Source of the DNA: Rostrohypoxylon terebratum
Lineage: Eukaryota > Ascomycota > Sordariomycetes > Xylariales > Hypoxylaceae
NCBI GenBank assembly: GCA_022497145.1
Contig: MU385983.1
Span: forward strand, 1 to 64,000
Reading direction: 5' to 3'
Length of the DNA stretch: 64,000 bases
The notes beneath the pieces are model-generated. The model ran no database searches and was not told the DNA's origin. It saw only the letters and a program-made list of their open reading frames with translations. Of this stretch, positions 11,658 through 24,044 are shown piece by piece. The translations under genes were made by a program, and so were the position numbers. Each line of letters starts with the position of its first letter. The stretch's first letter is position 1.

Positions 11658-12078
11658 TGTCACAAACCAACCGACAGGCGGCCACTTTGAGGACCCAAGG
11701 AGTGGAACCCCATAAACCAATCACGGCTAAAACACGGCATAGAATGATCTATTGATCTAATTGATCTAGGACATCTACCAGATCATTAGATCAATTAGAT
11801 CAACCAGATCACGATAACCTCAGGCACTCAGTAGGGAGGAAGGAGAGACATTTTTTATAAAAGCATAGCATACTTCATGTATCTAGTCACTCACTTCAGT
11901 TCTTTAGCTATCAATCTAAGTCTATTACTTCAACCGCATCGAACTAATAGAGAGAGGACTCCAAGCCTCTCTTACGAACAGACTACCTTTGATCTGATCT
12001 CTACGAGTACTGCTAACAAACAAGGAAACCCACGAATCACCCCGTATACCTAAAGTACTTAGGTATAGGTTCGTAACA
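11658..12078 (+). mobile_element. Solo LTR copy 2 (421 bp) with TATAT target duplication
   Basis: Starts TGTCACAAACCAAC, ends GGTTCGTAACA, and is flanked on both sides by TATAT (11653-11657 and 12079-12083), the 5-bp duplication expected of retroviral-type integration. It has a TATA-like TTATAAAAGC and the blocks shared with copy 1. Its U3-like part holds a GATCTA/TAGATC inverted-repeat run (about 11748-11812) that differs from copy 1, so the two are subfamilies and not a simple pair. Confidence 0.85.
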
Positions 12079-12566
12079 TATATATATAATAATTTATTAT
12101 ATTATATTATATATTATATTATACGGTATAATATTTATACGTATAATAAAATTCCGAACGTTATACTTAACAGTATGTAAGTATATTAAATTGATACATC
12201 ATACAGTAAAGGCTAGTATGTAGGTATGTACTGCGGTACTTACGTACGTAGTACGTATATGTACCCCCACTATAAATTGAATTCTACTACTAGGTAATGT
12301 ATCCCTGTATCAATCGTGGAGCTCTTTCTGCTCTTTCTGCAGGGTGCGACGCGCGGATTGAAAGCTCCAGCTGTCCTCACCACCCTGCGCACACATTGCA
12401 CTTGTCTTAGCCATCACGACTTGCACAACCAAACTTATCCAGCTTCACTTTTCTTTTCTTTTCCTTTCTCTTTACACCTATACCAACATCCAAATACCGC
12501 CATTTCTCAATTCAAATGTTGACACCGTCTACCACCTAGTTGCATTGTCCTGAGGCAATACTCACA
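12079..12566. other. AT island and promoter of STT3
   Basis: 12079-12165 is AT-only DNA. From about 12300 the sequence becomes pyrimidine-rich (TTTCTTTTCTTTTCC near 12450) and is the probable promoter and leader of the oligosaccharyltransferase gene. Confidence 0.5.
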
Positions 12567-15137
12567 ATGCCTGTCGCAACCGACGCGATTTCTACTCCCA
12601 TCGACTTGCTCGTCAGCGTCGGCAAAAACCAGAGCACCAAGACCCTATTGAGGGTCATTATTCTCTGTCTCATTGCCGCCGCCGCTGTCGCAAGTCGTCT
12701 CTTCTCAGTGATCCGTATGCTCGTCCCTCCATTCTCCATTTCTGCTCAAATTCACTCTGGATCGTTTGCTAATATAAATATATTTGTTTTTCTTAAAAAA
12801 TAGGTTTCGAAAGTATCATTCACGAGTGTAAGTCTCATACCTACCCATCCCCCTTCATCTTGAAATATTTTATATCTATATCATATGTCATATGTCATAC
12901 CAACACCTACAACAACACCAATTCATGGGTCGTGGCTTGTGACTTATGATTAGCTGACATCCCCATCTTGCTACGCAGTCGACCCATGGTTCAACTTCAG
13001 GGCGACTAAATATCTTGTCGCTCATGGATTCTACGATTTTTGGGATTGGTTCGACGATCGAACATGGCATCCCCTCGGCCGAGTAACCGGAGGCACCCTC
13101 TATCCCGGTCTGATGGTTACAAGCGGTGTTATCTACCACATCCTACGAGCCCTGACTGTCCCCGTCGACATTAGAAACATTTGTGTGCTCCTAGCGCCGG
13201 CTTTCTCTGGGTTGACTGCCTTTGCCGCTTACCTCCTCACCAATGAGATGACCACCTCCCCGTCTGCTGGTCTCCTCGCCGCAATCTTCATGGGCATTAC
13301 CCCAGGCTATATCTCGAGATCTGTGGCAGGTTCCTACGATAACGAGGCTATCGCAATCTTTCTCTTGGTGTTTACCTTCTATCTCTGGATCAAGGCCTTG
13401 AAACTGGGCTCTGTCCTATGGGGTGCTCTCTGTGCCCTCTTCTACGGCTACATGGTTGCTTCGTGGGGAGGATATGCCTTCATTACTTGTCTAGTTCCTC
13501 TACACGCATTCGTCCTCATTTGCATGGGAAGATTCAGCATGCGACTCTATGTCTCTTACACAACCTGGTATGCCCTCGGCACCTTGGCTAGCATGCAAAT
13601 TCCCTTCGTCGGTTTCTCTCCCGTTCGCACTAGTGAACACATGCCAGCCTTGGGTATTTTTGGCTTCCTTCAACTAGTAGCCTTCATTGAGTATGTTCGG
13701 TCGGCTGTCCCAAGCCGCCAGTTCCAATCGTTCCTATACATTGGTCTCAGCAGCGTATTCGGCCTTGCATTACTTGTCTTAGTTAGCCTCACCACTCTTG
13801 GATATATCGCCCCTTGGTCCGGTCGATTCTACTCCCTATGGGATACCGGCTATGCTAAGATCCATATCCCCATCATTGCGTCCGTATCTGAGCATCAACC
13901 AACCGCTTGGCCAGCTTTCTTTTTCGACCTCAATATGTTAATCTGGCTCTTCCCCGCCGGCGTCTACCTCTGCTTTCAGAAGTTGGAGGATGAGCATGTC
14001 TTTATTATCGTATACGCTTTGTTCGGAAGTTACTTCGCCGGCGTCATGGTACGATTGATGTTGACCCTGACTCCTGTGGTGTGCGTGGCCGCTGCTATTG
14101 CTGCCTCTCAACTTCTTGACACATACCTCGCCGTTAAATCGCCCGAGCCTATCAACGCCGAAGAAGAGAACTCCGATGCGTCTGTGAAGAAGGCATCTAA
14201 GCATGGCGTGCTACGGACCGCGTCCCAACCTGTGGTCGGCATTTACAACCTCCTGTCCAAAGCTGCCATAGCCTCGTTCATGGTTGTATTTTTACTCATA
14301 TTTGTACAGCACTGTACATGGGTGACCTCGAACGCCTATTCGTCTCCTTCTGTTGTCCTAGCAAGCAGAATGCCAGATGGCAGTCAACACATCATCGACG
14401 ACTACCGCGAGGCCTACCAGTGGCTCCGCCAAAATACCAAGGAGGATGCCAAGATCATGTCCTGGTGGGACTACGGCTATCAAATTGGTGGAATGGCCGA
14501 TCGTCCTACACTTGTGGATAATAATACTTGGAATAACACACACATCGCCACAGTCGGCAAGGCCATGAGTTCTCGCGAAGAAGTAAGCTATCCCATCATG
14601 CGTCAGCATGAAGTTGACTACGTCCTCGTCGTCTTCGGTGGTCTCCTTGGTTATTCAGGCGACGACATAAACAAGTTCCTTTGGATGGTCAGAATTGCCG
14701 AGGGTATCTGGCCTGACGAGGTGAAGGAACGCGATTTCTTCACTGCGCGGGGCGAGTACAGGGTCGACGGCGAAGCTTCTGACACCATGAAGAACAGTCT
14801 AATGTAAGTATCCTTCTCGGTATGGCACAATGCGGTCCTTTTGTTAATCACTCCCCTTAAATACAGGTACAAGATGTCGTACTACAACTATGGCGCTCTC
14901 TTCCCGCCTGGACAAGCCCAAGACCGTGTTCGAGGTGCTCGGCTTCCCGACCAAGGCCCGATTCTGAACACGCTAGAAGAGGCTTATACAAGCGAGAATT
15001 GGATCATCCGGATCTACAAAGTCAAGGATCTCGACAACGTAGGCCGTGACCATGCCTCGGCAGCCTCGTTTGAGCGAGGTCACAAGAAGAAGAAGGCAAC
15101 CAAGAAGCGCGGACCCAGGGTTCTAAGAGTAGAGTGA
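12567..15137 (+). CDS. STT3: Oligosaccharyltransferase catalytic subunit STT3
   Basis: Four exons: 12567-12714, 12804-12827 (a 24-bp micro-exon), 12979-14803 and 14867-15137, 755 aa. STT3 transfers the lipid-linked oligosaccharide to Asn in N-X-S/T sequons in the ER lumen. The first external-loop catalytic motif FDPWFN is at about residues 58-63. Many membrane helices follow (residues about 115-480), then the SVSE motif of external loop 5 (IASVSEHQPT, about 358). The C-terminal luminal domain carries the sequon-binding SWWDYGYQ (about 552) and the conserved NSLMYKMSYY junction. The protein ends in a basic tail. Exon boundaries were set by the conserved reading RFESIIHEFDPWFN. A CDS starting at 13113 alone would lose the first catalytic motif. 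Confidence 0.95.
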
Positions 15138-16213
15138 TGAAACCAGGGAATACGAGGATGAACATGACGCGTGATACGCCCAACCTGCCATCACCTTGAC
15201 ATGTACAAAACTCATCGGTTAGGGAAAAGAAGGGAAATGTCAGCCTGGATGGTTGGTCATGTACAAATATGAAAGCCAAAGGCAGGAAAAAAAATTTTTT
15301 AAAAAAAAGAGAAGAGGGCGGGGGGAGAAGATACTCCCTGGTAACTTATGAATGGCGTCCATATGCACCGACTTCACGTGCCAAGGAGTCCTCATGTAGA
15401 GGGGGAAAAATAATTGACATTATGCTGCGACAATCCGGGTGGTATCTAGTTTGAAGCAATATGTATCGTACGGTAAGGTAAGCAAACCTATTGTCTATCT
15501 AAAGTGAAGATGGAAGAAGAAGAAAAAAGGAGAGAAACAGTTCTACGGGAAAACGTGCCTTCCAATGGAAAGATATATTGCCCACTGCTGGAATCGAACC
15601 AGTGATCTCATCATGACACTAGCGTTGCGGGAGAAAAACGAGGAACAAAGGAAGGCACCGACAGGCCTAATAGGAGTCGAACCTAAACTTCCTTTTATTC
15701 CACATCCAGCATCTGCGGGTACAATATACAAACGTACATTCTTATCAGTACGTACTCGATTGGTACAAGATTACATGCTTCGGCAGAAGGTCCTCGCTGT
15801 TCAGTTACTAAGCCAAGCGGGCTAACCATTTCTTTTGCAAGAGCTATCTGACCCACTATTGCAAGCATGAAGGAGCTACCAGCTGACCAATAAACAAGCT
15901 GTTGGGAGGAAGGTATGATATTTACTATATAATATGTAATACCGTATTCTTTTCTTGTCTCCGTTTACATTATTATCCCATCGCCCCATCACAGCTTTCT
16001 ACCTGCGTAGGAATAAATCATCCAGTAAAGCAAATAGATCTCAAACACTTTTTTGTTGTTACATACAAACACCAGTATACCTCATCTCGCCATCTCACCT
16101 CCTAACACTATACTAAATGACTCATCCTCAAATGCTCCCAATCGCCAGAGTCCGGTAGAGATTGATCTTCAATGTCTGAATGCGAGCCCAGATGAGCACA
16201 AATAGGGGGAGTA
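15138..16213. other. Intergenic spacer with tRNA-like fragments
   Basis: Contains poly-A/poly-T tracts at 15290-15312, the tRNA-like 3' half at 15579-15628 and a second T-arm-like motif at 15671-15685. The short ORF across 15565-15825 reads through these and is not supported as a gene. Confidence 0.5.
15579..15628 (-). pseudogene. tRNA-like 3' half (possibly tRNA-Met-derived)
   Basis: Read on the minus strand, the sequence ends in a T-arm (CTGG TTCGATT CCAG) followed by AGTGGGCA as a possible acceptor strand. It is preceded by GTCATGA, which could be an anticodon loop with CAT. The matching 5' acceptor (GCCCACT) and D-arm are not found upstream, and the anticodon stem does not pair. It therefore looks like a decayed fragment. 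A second T-arm motif (TAGG TTCGACT CCTA) lies 80 nt away. Confidence 0.35.
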
Positions 16214-19084
16214 TTACAGTCCTAACAACTGACGGATACCTTTGTGTTTACTAACAGCTATGTCGGTGTGATCGTCTAAGTCCGGCCGCAACCCTTCTGA
16301 CGAATGACCTGTATGGACAATCGTAGATGACGCAGTGTCTGACGGCGACAGCTCTGGAGAGCTACTCGATGCTCTCTTGTCGGAATAGTAAGTCTGCTCA
16401 CACCGCTTCGGTGGAGTCTCGGATTGTCTTTCTCGAGGCTTCTGTCGATTGCGGTGTGTCGAAAGGGTCCCGGTATCAATTCGTTGAGCCATCTCCTTGT
16501 CTCGGTCAACCTTGCTAGGAAACTCTGTATACCTCATTAGCTTTACAGACTTGTTGGCTTATTCATGGGAGGCGCGGTTCAATTTGGGAATCATACCTAG
16601 GGTCTTGCCTCGGCTTTCCTCCTCGTTGCTTGTGGAGCCCAATTCCGACGTCTCATACAGCTCGTAAGCAGCGGGAGGGATGACAGGACCGTTGGCTTCT
16701 GTACAAGAACAATGCGACTCTACTGAGATCTCAGTGTGCGCTATGCAATCCGGTACAGGAAATGGTGAAGCACCAGAGCCATAGATAGGGCTTGTCATAC
16801 CGTCAAAGAACTTAGCAGCCAACAGCAAGTCTTCCTCAACCATCAACTCGAATCCCCGTGCAGGCCCCTCTTCTCCAGTCTGGTAAGCGTTCCAAGACTC
16901 GCCCGTTAGATATGGGTCGGCGGTCTGGTAGGGATGCGGTAGCTCCGTAGGCGTGGGTGGTAGATCCCACCCAGAGACACATTTAGGGTCATGCGAGGTT
17001 TCTAGTTCTGTTGTGTTGTCTGTGTATTGTTCCTCGTACCCGTAGCGATGCTCCCAGCCGCCAGGTCGATGTCGCCGAACTCGCCTTCGATGAGAACGCC
17101 TCTGCTGAGATATTTCAGGCGTTATACATGCACGTGCCTGCGGCTCATGAATATGACAGTTCACGTTACTCTCGTAAGGGGCCTTGTATTCACGCACCGA
17201 CCCGCAAGTTCCACCGGTTGCCTGCTCGTACCGGGCATTATCGTAGTGACCGATGGAATATCCAGCTTTGGGATCCCGAGTTCTATTACTTATATCACGG
17301 CAACGGTAGTCTTCATCCATGGGCATTATCATCTCGTTGGGGATATCGTAGCACGGTGAAGCGACTCCTGGGTCATTAAACATATTTTGCAACGAAGTTC
17401 CAGATCTCATTTCAGAAACTTGCCCTGCGTATGGGCGTGCAAAGCCAGAATGGCCTTCAGGAGAAGGAGCCTCAGAGGAAACATGGGCGTCGTTGGCGTG
17501 GGCACTACCCAGTACTTCCTTCAGTCCGACTTTCAATACAGCCCCTTTTGGGTCCTCTCCTCGTACATGGGCCTCTGGATTGGAATTCTCTGCGTGGATG
17601 TAGTTTTTCAAGCTCGCTTCTTTATCTTCCTTGGGAGCGCGATATTTCCACGGAGACGCGTCGTCGACGGCTTGGATAGCTTCTCCAGCACTTGCCTCTC
17701 CCGTAGATGACACTGAGGGAAGTTTTATAGTGCGGTCTTCTATAGTGGTTGGATCGGTTAGTATGCTGGACAAGGAACTGATGCGGCCTAAGAGCTGCTT
17801 GGAAACTCCAGAAGCTTTCTTGGTATTTTGCTTCACACTACAGTTAGTACAAGACATATTAATCTGTGGTTGGCGGTAAGCTTTGGGAATATCCGCATAT
17901 GTTTCGTTGTCAAGGTTATCATCATTGGTGTCGTTGATGTCATCGTATTCCACGAGAGCAGCCTCGCGTTGACACCTGGCGCAATAATCCCGTTCCGGTA
18001 TTTCGCCTCTCTCCAGAGGATGTTCACTATGATATCTCTTGGATCGTATTCTTCCGCAACCTGCGCAGAGGTGGACGTGTTGGATGTGCTTGCCAATGTC
18101 TCGTTTCCTCCCTCTTCTCTCACTTTCTTTGCTCTCATACTTATTCGTCTCCTGCACTGTGTTTTTTATAGCTGACTTGTAGTGTTCTTCGCACTTCCTG
18201 ACTTCGCTGGGACTGTACCTTAGAGGTGAAAAACTGTTCAGGGCTACTGTACCCAATCTGTTGCGTGGCTGGTTTGACAACGGCGCCGCCACCAATAGCG
18301 ATTGATGTGGCGGTACGTGAGTGAACAAGGGTCCGGATGTAGAATGAATAGGGCATCTCAGTTCCTGGTACGGTGGTATCGTTTGGATGTGATGAAAGAA
18401 AGGGGGTGTTGGAACCGGCTGGGAAGCTGAGTGCAAGGGAGATTGCACATAGTAGGGGACCGATGCCACGATGGGTCGTGACTTTGGAAAGCTATCGAGA
18501 ACCGGAGTCTGAACGGCGTGTTCCTGTGATATGGTAGGGGGCGTCGTCAGAAAGTCGCTGTTTGGTGGTACAGCTATGGTATCACCAAATTCCCACGTAG
18601 GAGGAGATGCTGAGCTCTGGATTGGTGGCGGGTAGCATTCAAATGGCACCAAGTTCGCATCTTTTGTCTCAAACTCTTTGCCATAACTTGGGCAACTCGA
18701 TCGACTTCCAGTCTCGCGATGGATACGGGTGGGCGCAGAGGGAAAAGCTGGTAGCGGATTTTTGTTAATGGGAAAAACGTAACTTTCATGTTTGTAAAAG
18801 CCATGGTCCTTGGTAGACTTCCCGCGCGACGTACGAGGCGGCGGGCTTCGCACCATGAACGTCTTGCGGCGACGAACTTCCTGTTCAGCCATACGTTCAA
18901 AGTCAATGCGGGAAGGGATTCCAAATGCTTGGCCGAGAATGTCGAAGCCGTGATCTTCTAGCAATCTATCCTTCTTCTTGCGACCAAAGGCTGGCTTCCC
19001 TTTCTTAGTAGTAGTAACGTAGATACCACCACCACCAGGGAGGTAAACCTCACTGCCACTACTGTAAGGCTCCTGGTGCGACAT
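16214..19084 (-). CDS. Large disordered protein with CxxC pairs, function unknown
   Basis: I propose two exons, 19084-16597 and 16524-16214 (72-bp intron, GTATGA donor, GCTAAT branch, ACAG acceptor), 932 aa. Without splicing, the first exon runs to a stop at 16559 (841 aa). The N-terminal 90 residues are ordered and basic (PGGGGIYVTTTKKGKPAFGRKKK, then DFERMAEQEVRRRKTFMVRSPP). Most of the rest is low-complexity Pro/Ser/Glu. Residues about 355-390 carry CAGCGRIRSKRYH and, 25 residues later, CARCQ; a third pair, CTNC, follows near 430. This layout could bind zinc. I do not recognise a named domain; this kind of protein occurs in Pezizomycotina without assigned function. No membrane segment or signal peptide is visible. 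Confidence 0.7.
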
Positions 19085-20141
19085 TTTCCCTTTCTAGCTA
19101 GGAATTAGTGTGCCTGCTTATTTGTGAGTGACATTTGATATGCTGGGCTAAGAAGCTGGGTTGGCGGTAGTAGATGTAAGAAAGTATCTGAATTTGAGCC
19201 GAGGAACAAGAAGAGAAAATTAAAATACAACAAGAACTTATATCAGTACCGACCTGAAGTGAGTGACTCCTGCCGTTTGCAGGAGCTTGATGTGGAAAGA
19301 TGGATGTCCTAAACACTCTGCGATTATTATTTGCTGCTGTCTGGTTCAATAAGGGCGAGAAGAGCTGCGGCAAGAGAATGATAGGGCAGTGGGCGCTGAT
19401 ATAAGTGGTTGTGGTATAAGCCGGAGAGGGTGGAAGGATGGAAAGGTTCGGAGATGTGAAGATGAAAAGGGGAAATGTTGAAAAAAGATTAGCATTTGGG
19501 AACACTAATGTCAATGAGTAGGAAATTAGGACGTCGATGCGAGAATGAGGGAAGGGGCGTCCCAGTTCATCATGTTAATATTATGAACGTTGAACGTCGC
19601 TGCACGCATGCACTAAGGTTTGTAAGTAGAGTAAGTAAACTTAGGCTTTAAGTAGTCGATTATTCTATATAAATATTGGAGGTCACATAATAATATTATA
19701 TTATAGTATATTATTCGAGGTAAGGCTTCCCCTACTGAGAGCCTCTCTCTCTCTCCAAGAGAAAAAAAAAACAAAACCAAAACCAAAAACCCCACGGACA
19801 TAGAGCATGGCATATAATGTGTCCTGCCTTTTCTTGGTATCGCCTACAAAGTCAGGTATTGTCCACTATTTTCCCAATTCCAGATTATTACCCAGGTCTC
19901 GGGTCTTGATACAAGAACCTGCCACTTGGTTTCCCTTTTTATACGTTCATTGATATTATCATAGTTGAATAAATCAAGCCTCCGTAAAACGAGACGACGA
20001 TATCTGACGTAATGACATGCTAAGATATATTTCATATCAGAGCACAAGGCAATGCGAAAACCCCAATCTCCTTTTCCGAAAAAGCCCGTCGCCGAAGTAA
20101 CAGGGACCTCGCAGATGTCTGTGCTGCAGATCGATTGCCTG
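19085..20141. other. Spacer upstream of the CxxC protein and downstream of the kinase
   Basis: Non-coding. Positions 19085-19560 are pyrimidine-rich in minus-strand sense and suit a promoter or leader of the 932-aa protein. A CTCTCTCTC run and an A-rich tract lie at 19743-19795. ORFs reading 19844-20266 are out of frame with the kinase tail and unsupported. Confidence 0.5.
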
Positions 20142-23100
20142 TCAGTTACTGTGAACATGAGGTGACGCCGGGTTATGACGGAACTGAGGGACTGTTCTTT
20201 TAGAGGTTGGAGGCGCGCTAGCTGGCGAATCTCGGCGAGAAGCAAGGGCCTTAACGGCATGAGCACGTTTCTCCTCGAAAACTCGACTACGTTCTAACTC
20301 TTCGTCCATGTGTTGCATCCTCGACTGCTGGTCGCGTTGCGCCTCGGCTTTAATTTTATCGTAGTGAAGAGTATCCACAGCTTTAGGCCAGAGACGATCG
20401 AGTTTACGGGCTTGCGCATCAGGTACGTTGCATGGAGACTCGTCCGATGGTCTTGGGACCGATGATCCGCCCCAGTAGCACGCAAATGTCAACGTTGCTT
20501 GTTTTTCCGCGTTTTCTGTTCCCCAGAAAACTATCGTGTCTCCGTGATATAGCTTCACCCAATACTTACAAGGCGCTGTGCTGCTCTTCGACTCGTTGGC
20601 TTGCAGGGGAGTATTGTTGATTCGTATCCCAAGAGTGGCCTTGGTTGATATGTAAAAGGCATATGAACTTGGTGCAGGTTCGGCTCGCATTGTGCGGCTC
20701 GCTGTAGGTCGGGTAGGCTCCCAAGGGCGAAATTCATTGAACGAAGCGGTATAACCATCTCTCCATAGCATTACCCTGAACGCGTTCTTAGGAACCCTGG
20801 ATTCAAAGGCTGGTTCGTAAACAACTATGTTGTTGGGATCCCGCCCCCACGAGATTATGGGGTCATTAACGTGAATGGATATTCCTGGCAACAACGATCC
20901 CTGGCCTGAGTGGAATGCTGCAATTATCGGCGGCTGCTCAACCACTTGCGGGGGATGCTGAGTTTCAGGTGGTAAAGTATCCGGAATGGATTCGGTCTCG
21001 TCATCGATAACGGGCGAAACTTCGTTCGGTGCTCGAAAATGATGTGTTCCGTTAATCACCCGGTGGTCGCGTTTCAGCAAGGCTGGCCGCAATGCGAGCG
21101 CCTTTCCTACTTCCCTAAGCGGTTGCCGATTTCGTGTAGGGGGGAAATTCCTCATCGCCAGATCCCAAAGATTCGATTTTCCGGGCCCGAATTCCTCTTT
21201 CCTTTTCTCGGCAGCCCGCTCAAATGCATTGTACTGTAGGTGAGTCATCTCCGGGTAATCTAGATGCCATGTGTCCTTATTTGAACTGTCCCAAAAGGTC
21301 GTCTTGGGAAGCGGATAGTCAATCTGGCGACCCGACTCATTCTTCATAACCTGAGGAACGCTGGCGAGTAAACGGGTCTCATCCTCTCCTTCAGTATCGG
21401 AATCATCCATGTTGCTCTGTGACTTAAGCCTTTTGAATGACGGCTTAGCCTTAGCCTGGCCCGATTCGTATTCGTCACTAGTGTCATAGTTTGGTTTTCT
21501 CTTACTTGTAGTGAAGTCGCTGGTCCTGGATTGAAGAGTTGGATCACCGTTGGCAAGAGACCTGACGTTTAGATTCCCGAGTATCGATGAGGCTCCGCCA
21601 AGACTCTGTGAGCGTGCCGCTAATGCCACACTCTGCGAGGCTCCCAACGAAACATCTCCGTCAGCAGACAGGATGACATTGCTAGGTCGGGGCTTTTGTC
21701 TTGGGGTGGAAAAATCGTCCGATTCGCCGAAACTATCAAGAAGTTCAGTCTCCCCCAAGCTTGTATCTGAGATCGGGAGGTTCAGGCGATCCTCCGGAAT
21801 GGCGCCAGAGCTACCAACTGCCGACACCTCTCCAAAAAGTCTATTCGGCGGTTGCCCAAAAGTATAATTCTCCTTTTCGGATTCAAAATCGATGGAACAA
21901 TCAGGCTCTGGCTCCTGAAGAGGGCTCGCGCCTTCGTCGGCGAACTGCGCTGGTTGTCTATCATCGAGACTGAGTTGCGAGGCTCTTTGCCCTAAGTCCT
22001 TATCGTCAGAAGCCTCTAAAGGCCCTGCTTCGCCCGTTAACCACGGATGAGCTAGGAGCTCTGAACCAGATGCTCTAGTTTCCGGCCGAACATGGATCAT
22101 CCTTAATATGAAGTGGATTCCATTGCTTGATACGTTGTATTTGGTTAAAGGCGAGATATTAACTGGTGTCTTGATGATATGGTCGAGGAGTTCAGTATAT
22201 GTAACTCCATTCCTAACAGGGAATGGCGGGCCACCAGTCAGAGTATAGAACAAAACACCGCCAAGCGACCAAATGTCTACCGCATGGTCATATCTTTCCT
22301 TGTCCGCGGCCCTCTGGCCATACCTCTGTGTCCTCTTGCCACTGTAATCATACGAAGAGTACTCGCTGTAGACCTCAGGCGCACAATACAGAAGAGTTCC
22401 ACAGAAGGTCTTAAGAAAGGTTTGCTCGGTGTCGATCATCTTTGACAAACCAAAATCTGTCAATTTGACCACAAGCGGGTTCGTCGACTGTATTAATATA
22501 TTATCTGGCTTCACATCGCGGTGGGTGATCTTATTTTCATGGAGATACTTGAGCGCGTCAAGTAGCTGTTGAGCCATGATCTTAACGTAAGGCTCTGCTA
22601 TTGGGCCGCGGTCTTGAATGAGTTTGCCAAGATCACCACCGGGAACGTATTCCATGATAATGAAGAACTGGTGTAGGTCCCAATCAAAGTGCTCGATGTA
22701 TTGGACAATGTTTGGCTTAGATAAGGTTAGAGCTAGAATGTCGACATGACTGACCGCAAGGGGAAGGAAAACCAAACTCACGTGTTTGACTTTTTGCATA
22801 ATTCTCATCTCATTTTCGACTTTCTGATCTAAAACACCATTCTTCATGAATTTGCGCTTATCGAGTTCTTTAGCTGCATACGGGGAGCCGTCATATTTCG
22901 AGGTGACTTTATGCACTGTTGCAAAAGCTCCTTTCCCGATTACACCCACGCGCGCATATTTTTCGCCCCCGCGCCATTCTCGAGGTAGCCGCTCAGAGGC
23001 TTCTTGCGTCACAAGCCAGGGTTCGACAGGAGGCTGGCGCTGTAGAGGGTGAAAGAGGTTAACCTGCTCCAAGTTAGCGACTGTGTGGGCAATACCATGA

Positions 23101-24044
23101 CAGGAAACCATCTTACATGGCCGCCCGGTCCGGGGCCGATAGTCTTGTTGACGTCATCATGCCCCTGGGTTCGTCGCAAGTAGGCACCGAGTTTCCTCCT
23201 ATACGCGATTTCGTGATCCCCATCACGACGAGGTATCCTGACGAGAAAGACAAGATCAGCCTTACCGTTATGCATTACAATCTTGATTGTAGAACCACTC
23301 TCCAATGTCCTCCTAGTTGCAGAGCATTGCCCCTTTTGTGGGTCGATCTTTTTTCGTAGCAATTTGTCGTCGACGACGGTTCCGTTTGTCGATTGGTCTT
23401 CTAACATAGCGATGCCGTACTTGTTGACAAATATACGAAAATGGATGTTACTCAGCCTCCTGCATGGATCATTCTCGAAACAGATATCGCACCGAGCTCG
23501 ATTGCGGCCAAAGGTGAATCCGAGATGCGGATTTTTGAGAATAGACGACAATTTAATGACGAGAGCATGATCGCCAATCCCCCCGGTTAAACCAAACTGT
23601 GCAGGGTCGTCTTCGCGAGTTCGGTCCGATTCGATGGCATTGGCAGTATATCTTCTAGTAGTGTGGTGGGTGTATTCGGGCGAAGATGCGATGTTCTGGA
23701 TTTCTTTGCTGGCACCTTCAGAGTTGGCATACAACAAGCAGACTATGTCGGAAATGTCTTCGTCAGAGAAACCCGAGTTTTGCTTCCCAAATCTCCTAGG
23801 ATCCAAGGCATTTTGTGTAGCTACAGGGAAGAGGAAGGTGTTAGCAGATATGGCAGACGATGATAAGAGCAAGGCATGAAATATGAAATAATATGAAAAT
23901 AAGAATAATAAAAAGATCAGAATAAAGATATGAATAAAGTAGGTCGACGACACAACAATGACACTCTTGGACTGTTTGCTAACCTTGTTGAGTGGGCTGC
24001 GAGTCAGATTGCGAGTCAGATTGCGAGTCTTCAGTCGAGTCCAT
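20142..24044 (-). CDS. Rad53/CHK2-type checkpoint kinase with two FHA domains
   Basis: Four exons on the minus strand: 24044-23984, 23820-23117, 23063-22782 and 22715-20142, 1206 aa. This family transmits DNA-damage and replication-stress signals from ATM/ATR-type kinases. The N terminus (TEDSQSDSQSDSQPTQQG) has SQ/TQ sites, the usual ATM/ATR targets. FHA1 lies at about 100-200 (FTFGRNRARCD, SNIHFR, STNGT). The kinase domain spans about 290-580 with IGKGAFATVHK, catalytic Lys in AAKELDK, HRDVKPDN, DFGLSK and CAPEVY. A second FHA-like domain is at about 990-1090 (SWGRDPNN...). Two FHA domains flanking the kinase is the Rad53 arrangement; many fungal CHK2 proteins have only the first. The last intron is 66 bp with no in-frame stop, so it would be missed by ORF calling and would put 22 extra residues between KVKH and PNIVQ. 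Confidence 0.9.

Noticed and set aside
11054..12078. Complete miniature LTR retrotransposon (TRIM) formed by the two LTRs
   Set aside because: The outer flanks (ATACA and TATAT) do not match, while copy 2 alone has a perfect TATAT duplication; two separate insertions fit better, though not proven.
13113..14807. Gene start of the oligosaccharyltransferase at 13113
   Set aside because: This omits conserved N-terminal sequence including FDPWFN, which is encoded by upstream exons with good splice sites.
19844..20266. Additional ORF overlapping the kinase C terminus
   Set aside because: It is out of frame with the kinase, has no recognisable features and no splice signals linking it.
23009..23953. 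Separate FHA-domain protein upstream of the kinase
   Set aside because: GTAAGA/CTAAC..CAG splice signals join the FHA exon in frame to the kinase, and both parts occur in one protein in Rad53.
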